Positions 17,998 through 30,200 are shown, counted from the first letter of the stretch. The stretch is 64,000 nt of DNA from Gordonia gummivorans (GCF_022513585.1 NZ_JAKWBF010000009.1:1-64000); one strand, 5' to 3'. Notes: generated by a model not told the origin, from the sequence alone. Translations and numbers: made by a program.

Positions 17998-18019
17998 CAA
18001 TTGTCCGAGGTAGACACGA

Positions 18020-18053
18020 CTGCGCCCACCCGCGGTTACGCGGATGGGCGCAG
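18020..18053 (-). terminator. Hairpin terminator after the LGFP lipoprotein gene
   Basis: 15-bp stem with one mismatch around a GTTA loop (arms 18020-18034 and 18039-18053, CTGCGCCCA at the base). It starts 17 bp after the lipoprotein stop and lacks a U-tract, which is common for high-GC actinobacteria. It separates that gene from the fad operon. Confidence 0.75.
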
Positions 18054-18069
18054 ACGTTGATCGGTATCG

Positions 18070-18720
18070 CTACTTCGCGGGCACGACCTTCCCGTTCACG
18101 GTGACCTCGACGGTGTCGGTTGCTGCGGTCCAGGTGATCTTGCCGTTCTCGAAGGTCGACGTCTTCACGCCGTTCTCCTCGGTCTCGTCGCTGGTGGCGA
18201 CGCCGAGTGGTCCTTGTGAACCACCTTTGCCATCGGCTGCGGGATTGCCGGATTCGTCACGCGGCACATTCCAGGCGTCGCGGATCTTGCCCCAAGTGAT
18301 GTACGCCGGCGTTCCCGCATCACCATTCTTGGCGGTGATCACGCCACCGGTGAACTGTTGGAACACCACGCCGTTGGAGCCGGTGCCGGACGCGTTGGGC
18401 CCGGTCAGGGGCGCACCGAGGTCGGCCTTCTGCTTCTCGGTGGCGGCCTGGTACTTCACCGCGATGGGACCGGTGAGCGTCACGCTGCTGCCGTCGGCTG
18501 CGGTGAGTGCAACCGTCTGCCCCTGCCCAGACATGTCGCCGGACGATGGCGCCCCACTCTGGGTGGTCATCATCGCCGACGATGACGCCGACGCATCACT
18601 GCTGTCGTCGTCGCTACATCCCGCGACGACGATAACGGCAATGGCGGCCGCGGCCGCTGCACCGACGATCCTCGTCCCCCGCCTCCGCATTGGCCTGGCT
18701 TCTTGAATGGTCTGCTGCAT
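18070..18720 (-). CDS. LGFP-repeat lipoprotein, paralogue
   Basis: 216 residues from ATG 18720 (MQQTIQEARPMRRRG) after AGGG. The signal peptide ends in the lipobox VIVVAGC, followed by a Ser/Asp-rich linker. The LGFP-type core matches the gene at 1857-2525 block by block: LTGPNASGTGSNGVVFQQFTGG, then PAYITWGKIRDAWN, then GPLGVATSDE and a C-terminal VTVNGKVVP. Expected to be anchored to the outer face of the membrane and to interact with the cell envelope. Divergent from the ammonium transporter, with about 250 bp of promoter region between them. Confidence 0.85.
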   Translation of the reverse strand: MQQTIQEARPMRRRGTRIVGAAAAAAIAVIVVAGCSDDDSSDASASSSAMMTTQSGAPSSGDMSGQGQTVALTAADGSSVTLTGPIAVKYQAATEKQKADLGAPLTGPNASGTGSNGVVFQQFTGGVITAKNGDAGTPAYITWGKIRDAWNVPRDESGNPAADGKGGSQGPLGVATSDETEENGVKTSTFENGKITWTAATDTVEVTVNGKVVPAK

Positions 18721-18973
18721 GATTCCCTTTCGGTTTCTCTGAGCACTTGCCACGGGCATGCGCGCCCCCGTCGCACGAGACCCTTAGCCACCCTAAGCGA
18801 AGTTTGTGGACGAGTATTCGATGTTTACCGAATTGTTGGCTTGCGGTCGTGCGGCGGCTCCGAGCCGGCGTCTGCGGCGATAGTCCGAAATGCCCTATTC
18901 GCAGGTAGATGCACTGCAGCACACCAAAATCGACCGCTACACTTTCGATTCTCAGACGCGACGGAAGGTGGCC

Positions 18974-20272
18974 ATGTTCCCGAAGTACGGAATCCCCGAC
19001 GGCGCGAACACTGCATGGCTGTTGGCAGCGTTCGCCCTGGTTCTGCTGATGACGCCGGCTTTGGCGCTCTTCTACGGCGGGATGGTGCGCTCCAAGAGTG
19101 TGCTCAACATGATGATGATGTGCCTGTCGGCCATCCCCATCGTGTGGATCATCTGGGTGATCTTCGGTTACTCGCTGGCGTTCGGAACCGACCACGGTGG
19201 GTTGATCGGGAGCCTCAGCTCCTTCCCCGGCCTCGAACACACCTACGGACACGACGACGCACATCCCGACGGAATATCGCTTGTCGGAACCATCCCGGCC
19301 ATCCTTTTCGTCGCGTTCCAGGCCGGATTCGCCATGGTGACCGTCGCCCTCATCGCGGGCGCGGTCGCCGACCGTATGCGATTTGTGGCGTGGGTGATCT
19401 TCGCCGCGGTGTGGTCGGTCCTGGTCTACATCCCCATCGCGCACTGGGTCTTCAGCGCGCCGGGCCTGACCGAGGCCGACGGCGGCTGGATCGTCTCCGA
19501 CCTCAAGGCGATCGACTTCGCGGGCGGCACGGCAGTCGAGATCAACTCCGGTGCTTCGGCATTGATTCTTGCGCTCCTCCTCGGTCGTCGAAATGGATGG
19601 CCCAAGGATCCGATGCGGCCGCACAACCTGCCCTTCGTGATGCTCGGCGCAGGCCTGCTGTGGTTCGGATGGTTCGGGTTCAACGCGGGTTCGGCCCTCG
19701 CCGCCGACGGATCGGCCGCGCTCGTCGCAGCCAACACCCTCGGAGCCGGTGCTGCGTCGATGGTCGCCTGGCTGATCGTCGAACAAGTACGTCATGGCCG
19801 CCCGACCTCGTTCGGTGCCGCATCCGGTGTGGTCGCCGGTCTTGTCGCCATCACGCCGGCGTGCTCGTCGGTGACGCCGCTCGGCGCGCTCGCGGTGGGC
19901 GCGGTGGCAGGCGCGGTGAGTTCCTACGCCATCGAACTGAAGTTCCGCTGGCGCTACGACGATTCGCTCGACGTCGTGGGCGTCCACTTCGTCGGTGGTG
20001 TGGTCGGCACACTGATGATCGGTTTGGTGGCATCGAAGAACACACCGGCCGGCGTCGACGGGCTGTTCTATGGCGGCGGTCTGGACCAGTTGTGGCGCCA
20101 GGCGGTCGCGGTGATCGCCGTACTCTCCTATGCGGCGATCGTCACCGGGATCATCGGGCTCGCGCTGAAGTACACGATCGGTCTGCGTGCCGATCGCCAA
20201 CACGAGGTCGACGGAATCGACGACGCCCAGCACGCCGAGTCCGCGTACGACTTCTATAGCGCGGGACGCTGA
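18974..20272 (+). CDS. Ammonium transporter (Amt family) with Glu/His instead of twin-His
   Basis: 432 residues from ATG 18974, preceded by GGAAGG. Eleven hydrophobic segments and Amt signatures are visible: MTPALALFYGGMVRSKSVLN, DFAGGTAVEINSG, MLGAGLLWFGWFGFNAGSAL and VGVHFVGGVVGTLMIGL. The channel twin-His site is altered: the first His is Glu189 (GGTAVEINSG, normally GGTVVHINAG) and the second is retained as His338. Fungal Mep1/Mep3 show the same substitution. No linked glnK/glnD is present. Inner-membrane trimer by family. Confidence 0.93.
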   Translation: MFPKYGIPDGANTAWLLAAFALVLLMTPALALFYGGMVRSKSVLNMMMMCLSAIPIVWIIWVIFGYSLAFGTDHGGLIGSLSSFPGLEHTYGHDDAHPDGISLVGTIPAILFVAFQAGFAMVTVALIAGAVADRMRFVAWVIFAAVWSVLVYIPIAHWVFSAPGLTEADGGWIVSDLKAIDFAGGTAVEINSGASALILALLLGRRNGWPKDPMRPHNLPFVMLGAGLLWFGWFGFNAGSALAADGSAALVAANTLGAGAASMVAWLIVEQVRHGRPTSFGAASGVVAGLVAITPACSSVTPLGALAVGAVAGAVSSYAIELKFRWRYDDSLDVVGVHFVGGVVGTLMIGLVASKNTPAGVDGLFYGGGLDQLWRQAVAVIAVLSYAAIVTGIIGLALKYTIGLRADRQHEVDGIDDAQHAESAYDFYSAGR

Positions 20273-20403
20273 TCCGACGAGGTCTCGCTGACCTGAGCAG
20301 ATGTCAGCAACACCGCTGGCGTCTGCGCGTAGGCGGATTTGCCTCGGCTCCCGCGCCGGGTTCGTAGGATTGCGTCGACCACGTCGACGGGAGACTGACC
20401 GAG

Positions 20404-21204
20404 ATGACCGACAAGCGAATCGTCCTGGAGATCGACGACAACGGCGTCGCAACCGTGACGTTGAACCGCGCCGAGAAGCACAACGCGCTCGACCGCGCGA
20501 TGTTCGATGCACTCCTCGACGTCACGGCCCGTCTCGCGACGCAGCCCCGGGTTCGCGCGGTCGTCCTGCACGGCGCGGGCAAGAGCTTCTGCTCGGGACT
20601 GGATGTTTCGAGTCTCGGAGAGGGCGGTGGCGCGTCGTCGTTGCTGACCCGAGAAGACGGTCACGCTGCCAACGATGCCCAGCGGGTGTCGGTCGATTGG
20701 GGCCGTATCCCGGCGCCGGTGATCGCCGCGATCACCGGCAACTGCTTCGGCGGCGGACTGCAGATAGCTCTCGGTGCCGACATCCGGTACGCCACCCCGA
20801 ACGCGCGACTGTCGATCATGGAGGTGAAGTGGGGGCTGGTACCGGACATGGGCATCACCCAAACGCTGCCGCGGCTCGTGTCTGCCGACGTCGCCAAAGA
20901 GTTGACCTTCACCGGCCGCATTCTCGGCGGCACCGAGGCCCACGAGCTCGGACTGGTCACGCGTGTAGTGGAGGATCCGCTCGGAGCAGCACTCGAACTG
21001 GCCCGCGAGATCGCGAGCAAGTCTCCGGACGCCGTACGCGCGGCGAAACGACTGTACGACGAGACCTGGAATGGCACGGATCCCGCCAGGGCCCTTCTGT
21101 TGGAGAGTGAGCTCCAGGTCGGCCTGATGGGTTCGCCCAATCAACTCGAAGCGGTCCGAGCCGGATTCGATAGTCGCACACCGAACTTCGCCGATCCCGA
21201 CTGA
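20404..21204 (+). CDS. Crotonase-superfamily enzyme, dienoyl-CoA-isomerase-like
   Basis: 266 residues with GGGAG upstream. Crotonase features: NRAEKHNALDRAMFD, oxyanion-hole GKSFCSGLDVSS and GNCFGGGLQIALGADIRYA, and C-terminal RAAKRLYDETW. The active-site stretch reads EVKWGLVPDMGITQTLP, giving a Glu and an Asp where Δ3,5-Δ2,4-dienoyl-CoA isomerases have their Glu/Asp pair; hydratases usually lack that Asp. So isomerase of unsaturated acyl-CoA is a reasonable inference, and enoyl-CoA hydratase the alternative. Stand-alone gene after amt. Confidence 0.85.
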   Translation: MTDKRIVLEIDDNGVATVTLNRAEKHNALDRAMFDALLDVTARLATQPRVRAVVLHGAGKSFCSGLDVSSLGEGGGASSLLTREDGHAANDAQRVSVDWGRIPAPVIAAITGNCFGGGLQIALGADIRYATPNARLSIMEVKWGLVPDMGITQTLPRLVSADVAKELTFTGRILGGTEAHELGLVTRVVEDPLGAALELAREIASKSPDAVRAAKRLYDETWNGTDPARALLLESELQVGLMGSPNQLEAVRAGFDSRTPNFADPD

Positions 21205-21349
21205 CCAGAGACAACAAGAGCTTCGGCGGATCCACTGTCGCCGGAAATTGGTTGTGCGGTAGGCGCAACGCGCGTTAGCGTGTCCACATGGTCTGATCTG
21301 CGCGTCACGCACCGTCCTCATCCCTCCGACGTGAGAGAGCTGTATCCCA

Positions 21350-21943
21350 TTGCGCAAGTTGATCTATTTCGTGGCGTCGACCCTTGACGGCTTCATTGCC
21401 GGAACCGATGGCGCCGACCCATCCACGTCCATCTTCGATCCTTCGGGCGCCCACGCCGGCCCACTGATGGCCGAATATCCGGAGATGATTCCGGGACATG
21501 TACGGTCCGTCTTGGGCGTCGAGGGCGTACCGAACAAGCACTTCGACACCATTCTGGAAGGCCGTGGATCATACGAGATCGGGACGGCCGCCGGTATCGG
21601 CGACGCGTATCCGCATCTACGCCACCTGGTGTTCTCGACAACTCTGGACTCGACGTCGGACCCGGCGGTCGAGTTGGTCGGTTCCGCCGCCGTCGACCGG
21701 GTCCGAGCGCTGAAAGACGAGCAGGGCCTGGATATTTGGCTCTGTGGAGGTGGCTGCATGGCGGCGTCGTTGCGCGACGAGATCGACGAGATCCACCTGA
21801 AGCTCTACCCTGTGGTACTTGGTGACGGTATCCCCTTGTTCGGACGCGTACCCGGGGGTGAATCGGAGATTGATCGATTCACGTTGAACGGTGCGCGAGT
21901 CTTCGACAGTGGCGTCGCCCTGATGACCTACGCCCGGGCATAA
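21350..21943 (+). CDS. Dihydrofolate-reductase-like (RibD C-terminal domain) protein
   Basis: 197 residues. The frame begins with TTG 21350 (MRKLIYFVASTLDGFIAGTDG); a GAGAGAG stretch lies about 10 nt upstream. The family motifs are STLDGFIAG, GRGSYEIG, LDIWLCGGGCMAASLRDEIDEIHLKLYPVVLGDGIPLF and the C-terminal SGVALMTYAR. Members reduce pterin or flavin-like substrates with NAD(P)H; physiological substrate unknown. The 145 bp before it hold nothing recognised. Confidence 0.82.
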   Translation: MRKLIYFVASTLDGFIAGTDGADPSTSIFDPSGAHAGPLMAEYPEMIPGHVRSVLGVEGVPNKHFDTILEGRGSYEIGTAAGIGDAYPHLRHLVFSTTLDSTSDPAVELVGSAAVDRVRALKDEQGLDIWLCGGGCMAASLRDEIDEIHLKLYPVVLGDGIPLFGRVPGGESEIDRFTLNGARVFDSGVALMTYARA

Positions 21944-21993
21944 CCAGCTGAAACCGGGCCGCACGGTCGCCGGGCAGCGTAGCGTTCGACCGT

Positions 21994-23163
21994 ATGAGAG
22001 CACAGTCCGGTTCTCGAGGTCTTGTCGCGGCGATGGCTGTAGTGGTGGCAGTCGTCGCGGCAATGGTCGCTTCGTCGACTCTCGTGTTCGCCGCGCCCGC
22101 CGCATCCGCCCTGCGTGTCGGAACAGTGCTGCGCACGTCCGCAATTGCGCCAGACCATCTGCCGAGCGGTGCCGCTCGTGGGTATCGGTTGCTGTATGTG
22201 ACACAGGATCAGAACGGTCGACGGGTCACCAGTACAGGCGCTCTGTATCTGCCGGCGGGCGCTCCCCCGTCGGGCGGCTGGCCGGTCTACTCGTGGGCGC
22301 ACGGGACGAGTGGCATCGGTGACCGGTGCTCGCCCAGCATCGTCAGGGGCAGCGTCCGGGACCGGCTGGAGCCGGGGATCGCGCATGCGTTGAAGGTCGG
22401 CTATGCGGTGACCGCGTCGGACTATCCGGGATTGGGTAGCGGAGGCGTGGCGGAGTATCTGGGCGGCCGGGCAGAGGGTTCGGCGGTCATCGACATGATC
22501 CGGGCGTCTCGCGCGACAGTCCCTGCGCTGTCACGGCGATGGGTGTCCAGTGGCCACTCACAGGGTGGGCACGCTGCGCTGTGGGCTGCCTACCTGGCGC
22601 CGCGGTACGCGCCCGAACTGGCATTGAAAGGCACCGTGGCGATCGCACCCGCGTCGCAGATCGAAAACGTCATTCCCCTGTTGCTGCCGGGAACGCCAGA
22701 TCTCGGTCGGTACAACGGATTCGCCGGTCTGGCCCTCTACGTGCTCTCCGGGCTCGAGCACGCACGAGCAGACCTGAACGTCGATGACCGGCTTACTCCG
22801 GCCGGCCGCTCGTGGGTGGCGCGAGTCCGCAATCTCTGTGTGGGGCAACTCGCTTCGGCCCTGCGTGAGGTCACCCCGGGAACGCTCGTCGCGAAGCCGT
22901 TGACCGACCCGGCCTTCGTCGCAGCACTGCGCGACTACACCACTGTGCCCGCGGGTGGCTACGGCACACCGGTGCTGATCGAGCACGGCGACTCCGACCT
23001 GACCATTCCGATGCCGTTCAGTGTGGCACTCACCGCGCAGATGCGCGCCGCAGGCACCGACGTCCGACTCATCACCTACCCGGGGCAGGGCCATCCCGGC
23101 GTCACCCGCGCCGGAATGATGGATGCCTTCAGCGCAATCAGCAGGTACTTCGCCGCGCCGTGA
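21994..23163 (+). CDS. Secretory lipase (LIP family, alpha/beta hydrolase)
   Basis: 389 residues with a signal peptide (AAMAVVVAVVAAMVASSTLVFAAPA-type core ending near APAASA). The hydrolase fold shows nucleophile Ser189 in SSGHSQGGHAAL; likely acid Asp in EHGDSDLTIP and His in PGQGHPGV complete the triad. The family includes secreted triacylglycerol lipases and wax/ester hydrolases of Corynebacteriales. No lipase chaperone is linked. Translation ends 14 bp before the GTG of glgX, which may be read from the same transcript. Confidence 0.87.
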   Translation: MRAQSGSRGLVAAMAVVVAVVAAMVASSTLVFAAPAASALRVGTVLRTSAIAPDHLPSGAARGYRLLYVTQDQNGRRVTSTGALYLPAGAPPSGGWPVYSWAHGTSGIGDRCSPSIVRGSVRDRLEPGIAHALKVGYAVTASDYPGLGSGGVAEYLGGRAEGSAVIDMIRASRATVPALSRRWVSSGHSQGGHAALWAAYLAPRYAPELALKGTVAIAPASQIENVIPLLLPGTPDLGRYNGFAGLALYVLSGLEHARADLNVDDRLTPAGRSWVARVRNLCVGQLASALREVTPGTLVAKPLTDPAFVAALRDYTTVPAGGYGTPVLIEHGDSDLTIPMPFSVALTAQMRAAGTDVRLITYPGQGHPGVTRAGMMDAFSAISRYFAAP

Positions 23164-23176
23164 TCGAATTGACGTC

Positions 23177-25345
<2,169 letters not shown>

Positions 25346-25404
25346 GTCGACAGCAGCCCCATCCGTTCCCTGAGCCTGGATCCGTGAGGGGCCCCTTCCG
25401 GTCC

Positions 25405-25504
25405 CTGAGGTGCGAGCGGAGCGAGCCTCGAAGGGCGCAGGTGCGACGACAACGTCATCTCGCCAGGGCTTCGAGGCTCCTCGCTTGCGCTCGTCGCACC
25501 TCAG
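25405..25504. repeat. Intergenic inverted repeat element
   Basis: Left arm CTGAGGTGCGAGCGGAGCGA onward (25405-25433) pairs imperfectly with the right arm 25469-25504 (CTTCGAGGCT...GCACCTCAG). Looks like a REP-type intergenic element common in this group. It follows glgX and faces the end of fadD5. Further upstream (25371-25386) lies TGAGCCTGGATCCGTG, a core shared with the element at 51819-51938. Confidence 0.72.
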
Positions 25505-25520
25505 CCGGCGGGGTCCACGC

Positions 25521-27131
25521 TCAGTGGGACAACCCGGAGTCCTTGCTGCCGTAAGCATCTCGCAGCTTGGGTTTGACGACCTTGCCGCCGGCGTTGCGGG
25601 GTAGCTCGTCGATGATGACCAGATCCTTCGGATGCTTGAATCGCGCGAGGTTCTCGTTGAGATGGGATTCGAGATCATTCAACGTCAGATCGTCGACGCC
25701 ATCGGCGAGCACGACGACCGCGACCGGTACCTCGCCCCATTTCTCGTCGGCGCGCCCGATGATCGCGGCCTCGGCGATCGCCGGATGGGCGTAGAGGGCG
25801 TTCTCCACCTCCGCGCAGTAGATGTTCTCGCCACCGGAGATGATCATGTCCTTGGCGCGGTCGACCACGTACAAGAAGCCCTCGTCGTCCTGACGGACGA
25901 GATCGCCGGAGTGAAACCAGCCTCCGCGGAAGGCGTCGGCGGTGGCTTGCGGATTCTGCCAGTAGCCGACCATGAGATTCGGTCCGCGGTAGACGATCTC
26001 GCCGACTTCGCCGGGTGCCACGTCGTTCATCATGGGGTCGACGATGCGGGCCGTCACCGCGGGCACGACCTTGCCGACGGATCCGATCTTGCGCAGCGCA
26101 TCCTTGCCCTCGAGGATGCACGTCACCGGGGACATCTCGGTCTGGCCGAACGCGGTCATGTTGAGTGCCTGCGGGAAGGTGTCGTTCATCGCGTTGAGCA
26201 CCGTGTCTGATGCGGGCGCCGCACCCCAGCTGATCGTGTGCAGTTTGAGGTCGCGGGGCCGGGCCGCTTGTGCGGCACAGATGGCCTGCCACTGAGCCGG
26301 CACCATGAACACCGACGTCGTGCCCTCGCGTTCCATCGTGTCGAGCATGGTGTCGGCGTCGAACGCACCGAGGGGGTGGATCACCGCCCGCACACCTCGA
26401 TACAGCACCGGCGCGAAGCCGGCGATGCCTGCGATATGGAACAACGGCGGCACGATCGAGGCGACGTCGGCGTCGGAACCGCCCTGCTGTGCAGTCGCGA
26501 TGGTCGTCACGGCCTGCGCTTGCAGATTCTGATGGGTCAGCATGGCGCCCTTGGGTTTACCGGTGGTACCCGAGGTGTACATGATGAGCGCGACGGTGTC
26601 CTCGGGGACGTCGACCTCGGGCAGGTCCGAGGCATCCTCGGCGAGGATGGTCTCGTAGTCCAGGTGTGCCGGATCGTCGCTGCCGTCGACGACGATGACG
26701 TTGTCGATGCCGCCGGTCGACGCACTCACCGCGCCGGCGAGCGGCGCGAGCAACCGCTCCGTGAGGATCACCCGGGCACCGCTGTCGGTGACGAGATAGC
26801 CGACCTCGGCCGGACTCATCCGGATGTTCACCGGCACCGGGATGGCGCCGATCAGGTTGGCCCCCAACACCGCTTCTACGTACTCGGTCCGATTGAGCAG
26901 GGCCATGAGGACACGGTCGCCGAAGCGCACTCCGCGACGGTGCAGCGCGGCCCCGAACGCACGAGACCGGTGTTCGAGATCGCGCCAGGTGGTGGCGTGG
27001 TCGAGGTAGGTGATGGCCGTGGCGTCGGGGGTCATGAACGCGTGACGGCGGACCTGGTTGTTCCAATGGTTGCGGCGCGAACGCATCGGTTCGGTCACCA
27101 GGTCGCTTGTCGTGTCGACAGTGGCGGTCAT
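25521..27131 (-). CDS. fadD5: Acyl-CoA synthetase FadD5-like
   Basis: 536 residues from ATG 27131; AGGGGAG sits 6 nt before it, whereas the ATG at 27137 is directly adjacent to the same sequence, so the later start is preferred. Nearly every block matches mycobacterial FadD5: NHWNNQVRRHAFMTPDA, P-loop ALIMYTSGTTGKPKGAMLTH, VPAQWQAICAAQAARPRDLKL, SWGAAPASDTVLNAM, FGQTEMSPVTC, MISGGENIYCAEVEN and C-terminal PRNAGGKVVKPKLR. FadD5 in Mycobacterium heads the mce1 lipid-import operon, but no mce genes lie here. Acts on free fatty acids, possibly those released from recycled envelope lipids. Confidence 0.9.
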   Translation of the reverse strand: MTATVDTTSDLVTEPMRSRRNHWNNQVRRHAFMTPDATAITYLDHATTWRDLEHRSRAFGAALHRRGVRFGDRVLMALLNRTEYVEAVLGANLIGAIPVPVNIRMSPAEVGYLVTDSGARVILTERLLAPLAGAVSASTGGIDNVIVVDGSDDPAHLDYETILAEDASDLPEVDVPEDTVALIMYTSGTTGKPKGAMLTHQNLQAQAVTTIATAQQGGSDADVASIVPPLFHIAGIAGFAPVLYRGVRAVIHPLGAFDADTMLDTMEREGTTSVFMVPAQWQAICAAQAARPRDLKLHTISWGAAPASDTVLNAMNDTFPQALNMTAFGQTEMSPVTCILEGKDALRKIGSVGKVVPAVTARIVDPMMNDVAPGEVGEIVYRGPNLMVGYWQNPQATADAFRGGWFHSGDLVRQDDEGFLYVVDRAKDMIISGGENIYCAEVENALYAHPAIAEAAIIGRADEKWGEVPVAVVVLADGVDDLTLNDLESHLNENLARFKHPKDLVIIDELPRNAGGKVVKPKLRDAYGSKDSGLSH

Positions 27132-27184
27132 TGCCATCTCCCCTTAGTCCCAACTCGCGGGGTGCCGCACCATCGCGGTCCCCG

Positions 27185-27229
27185 CCTACTGTGTGATCGA
27201 GGTACTTGTGTCCTCGATCACACAGTAGG
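27185..27229 (-). terminator. Perfect 18-bp hairpin after the carboxylase gene
   Basis: Arms CCTACTGTGTGATCGAGG (27185-27202) and its exact complement (27212-27229) around a 9-nt loop, 37 bp after the carboxylase stop. No U-tract. The size and perfection suggest a strong terminator, and it also insulates fadD5 on the same strand. An operator upstream of fadD5 (48 bp before its start) is an alternative. Confidence 0.7.
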
Positions 27230-27265
27230 TGGACGGGCTTGGGTTTCGCCGGGGATCGGGCGTGC

Positions 27266-30200
27266 TCAGGAGATCGAGGCGTGCGCTCCCGAATCCGACC
27301 ACGCTGTGCTGCTCTGGATCGCGCCGATGATCCTGGGACGCAACTCGGCCGCGCGGATCACCGCGTCGACCGACCCGACCTCCACCGCGCGTTGGATGCT
27401 GTGCACCGCGTCGAACTCGGCAGCGACCTCACCGATCTTCTCCGCGCGGACCGTCTGCCGGGTGTCGGCGAGCTCGGCACCGAGCTCTGAGCGGTCGACA
27501 CCGGTCGCACCCGAAAGCTGGGACTCCAGTTCGCGCACCCGCGGATCTGCCGCCACACGCTTGCCGACCTCACCGGCGAACACGACGGCGGCTGCCGGGG
27601 CGCCACCGAGCACCGACGCGAACGAGCCCTCGATCGCCAGCACGGTCATGTTGGGATTGAGCGCCTTGGAGAACACCACGAAGGCACCGCCGTGATAACG
27701 CGAGATCACGCAGAACACGATCGGCCCGCGGAAGTTCACGATCGCGCGACCGATCTCCGCGCCGTACTCGAGCTGCAGCTTGCGCAACGACTCCGGCGAA
27801 CCGTCGAAGCCCGACAGGTTGGCCAGCACCACGAGTGGCCGGTTGCCAGAGGCGACGTTGATCGCGCGTGCCGCCTTCTTGGACGACTGCGGGAACAGAG
27901 TACCCGCGGTGTAGGTATCGGGTCCGTCCGTGGGTGTGTAGCCACGACGCTGCACTTCCTTGGACTCGATTCCCAACAGACACACCGGGATTCCGCCCAT
28001 GTGCACGTCCTGGACGACGGCGGTCTCGGCGTCGGCCATGCCGGCCCAGCGTTCGAGTACCGCGTGGTCCTGGTCGGCCACGGCGCGCATCACGGTCCGG
28101 ATGTCGAAGGGCTTCTTGCGATCCGGGTTGGTCGAGCTGGCGAAGATGTCGCCGACCTTGGTGAAATCGCTGCCCGCCAACACATGCGGATAGTCGGAGA
28201 TGTCGCGTTCGGTGGGGTCGCTGGTGAGCGACCGGCGTGGGGTCTGCTCGCCCGGCACGACGAAGGTGTGGTCGTAGTGCGACATCAGGATGTCCCGGGC
28301 GGCACCGAGATTCGGTGCCCAGTACTGCGCCTGACCGTTGGGACCCATCACGCGGTCGTAGCCGCCGATGCCGAAGTTGTCCTCGGCCGAGACACCACCG
28401 GAGAAGTCCAGCGACTGCTTGCCCGTCAAGACCATCGCCGAATCGGGGGTCATCACGAGGATTCCCTTGGTGTGCATCAGCATCGTGGCCTCGGCGTTCC
28501 AGTACGGCTGGGCACCGACGTTGATACCGGCGACCACGATGTTGATCTCGCCACCCGCCTGGGTGAACTCGACCACCCGCTTGAGCGCGCGCGCCACCGA
28601 GTCCATGTTCTCGGTACCGGAATCCATCGAGATCCGGGCACCCGACGACAACGCGTACCACTCGAGCGGAACCTGCATCTGCTCGGCGAGGTCGAGAGCC
28701 GCGATCACACGGCTGCACTCGGGCTCCGACAGCGCGCCCAGCGACTTGGTCGGGTCGCCGAGGAGCACGACTCGGGTGACGCCTTCCTGGTACTTCTCGG
28801 TTGGCGTGGTGATCACGCCGGCCACGATCGCGGCGGTGTTCTTGCCCCGCGGGCGTTCGACGGGCACCAGGCGCTGCTCGGCGTCGAGGTCGTACTCGGC
28901 GAAGTCGCCGAGCAACCCGACCAGCTCGTAGGGGTAGATGGCGTTGCGGCGAGCCGCACTGAGCACCTTCTGCCGGTACTCGTCGACCGGCTCGATCGGA
29001 TCGGACGTCGCCTCCCCGACCGTGACATCGATGCCACCGGTCGGCTTCACGGTGAAACGCACCGACACCTTGTTCAGCGCACGCGTCTCCGGAACCCGTC
29101 GTCGGGCGATCAGCTGGACTTCTTCCAGACCGACGCCGGAGGTGATGCCGCGGATGTGCGAGCCGATGGTGTACAGATCCTCGTCGCTGACATCCATCGG
29201 CGGCCAGATGTACATCACGATGCGGTTGGTGTTCGCGGTGCGTCGCGCGCCGCGCTGGGCGCGTCGAATCGAGTCGACGCACGACGCGAGCGTCGTCTCC
29301 GCGGACGGGATCGTCAACAGACGGCCATCGCTCTCGCGCAGTGCGGTCAGGTCGCGGATCTGTGCGAAGGCGATCAGACGGTCGTCGGACGGGTTGTCCT
29401 TGGCCACACAGCGGAACAGGTACACCTCTTCGTCGTCCGCGGACGGCAGGCGGGTGATGTCGAACTTGTGCAGCCGCTCGAGCTGCATCCGCTGCGCGAT
29501 GTAGGGATGCAGTCCGCGGATGAGTCGTTCTTCGGCCATTCCGGTGGCGGATGGGCGGAAGGTGATGTGGTGGTGCATCCGAGCGTCGCCGCTGCCTGCC
29601 ACCGTGATCGTCACCCGATGGACCCGGTTGGGTAGCGACGTGGACGCGATGATCTCGTGCAGGGTGCCGGCCATCGCGTCGAAATCGTCGGGCTGTTGCT
29701 CCCAGCTGAGGTAGATGTCGGCGTCGACCGGTCCGGTCGCTCGGGCGAGCTCGCCCAGGCCGGCGATGGTGTCACCGAGCTGGTCGAAGTCCACAGCGGC
29801 CGAGACGAGGTTGAAACCGTCCCGCTCGGCGATCACGAAGGATGCGCCGCCGAACTGTTCGGTGCGGATCCCCGACAGACCCTTGTTGCCGTAGTAGCGG
29901 CGGGTCAGGACCTCGAGCATGACCGAGTTGTCGGCGCTGCCGCGCACGATCCGCTGGCCCAGGATGCGCACCAACGGTTCGGTCGAGCCGACCATCTCGG
30001 CGATGCGGTCGGCCCGATCCGGAGTGGTCGGGTTCTCGTCGAGGTAGCGCAGCTGCTTGCGGACGTCGTTGTAGACCCGTGCTCGGCTGCGACGCAGAAG
30101 CGGTTGCCCGTACCAGGCGTAGACGACGCCGCGCGCGAGGTCGGCGATGGCCGGGAAACGCACCTGCGAGGCGGCGACGAGCCGGTCGAGGGCACCTCCG

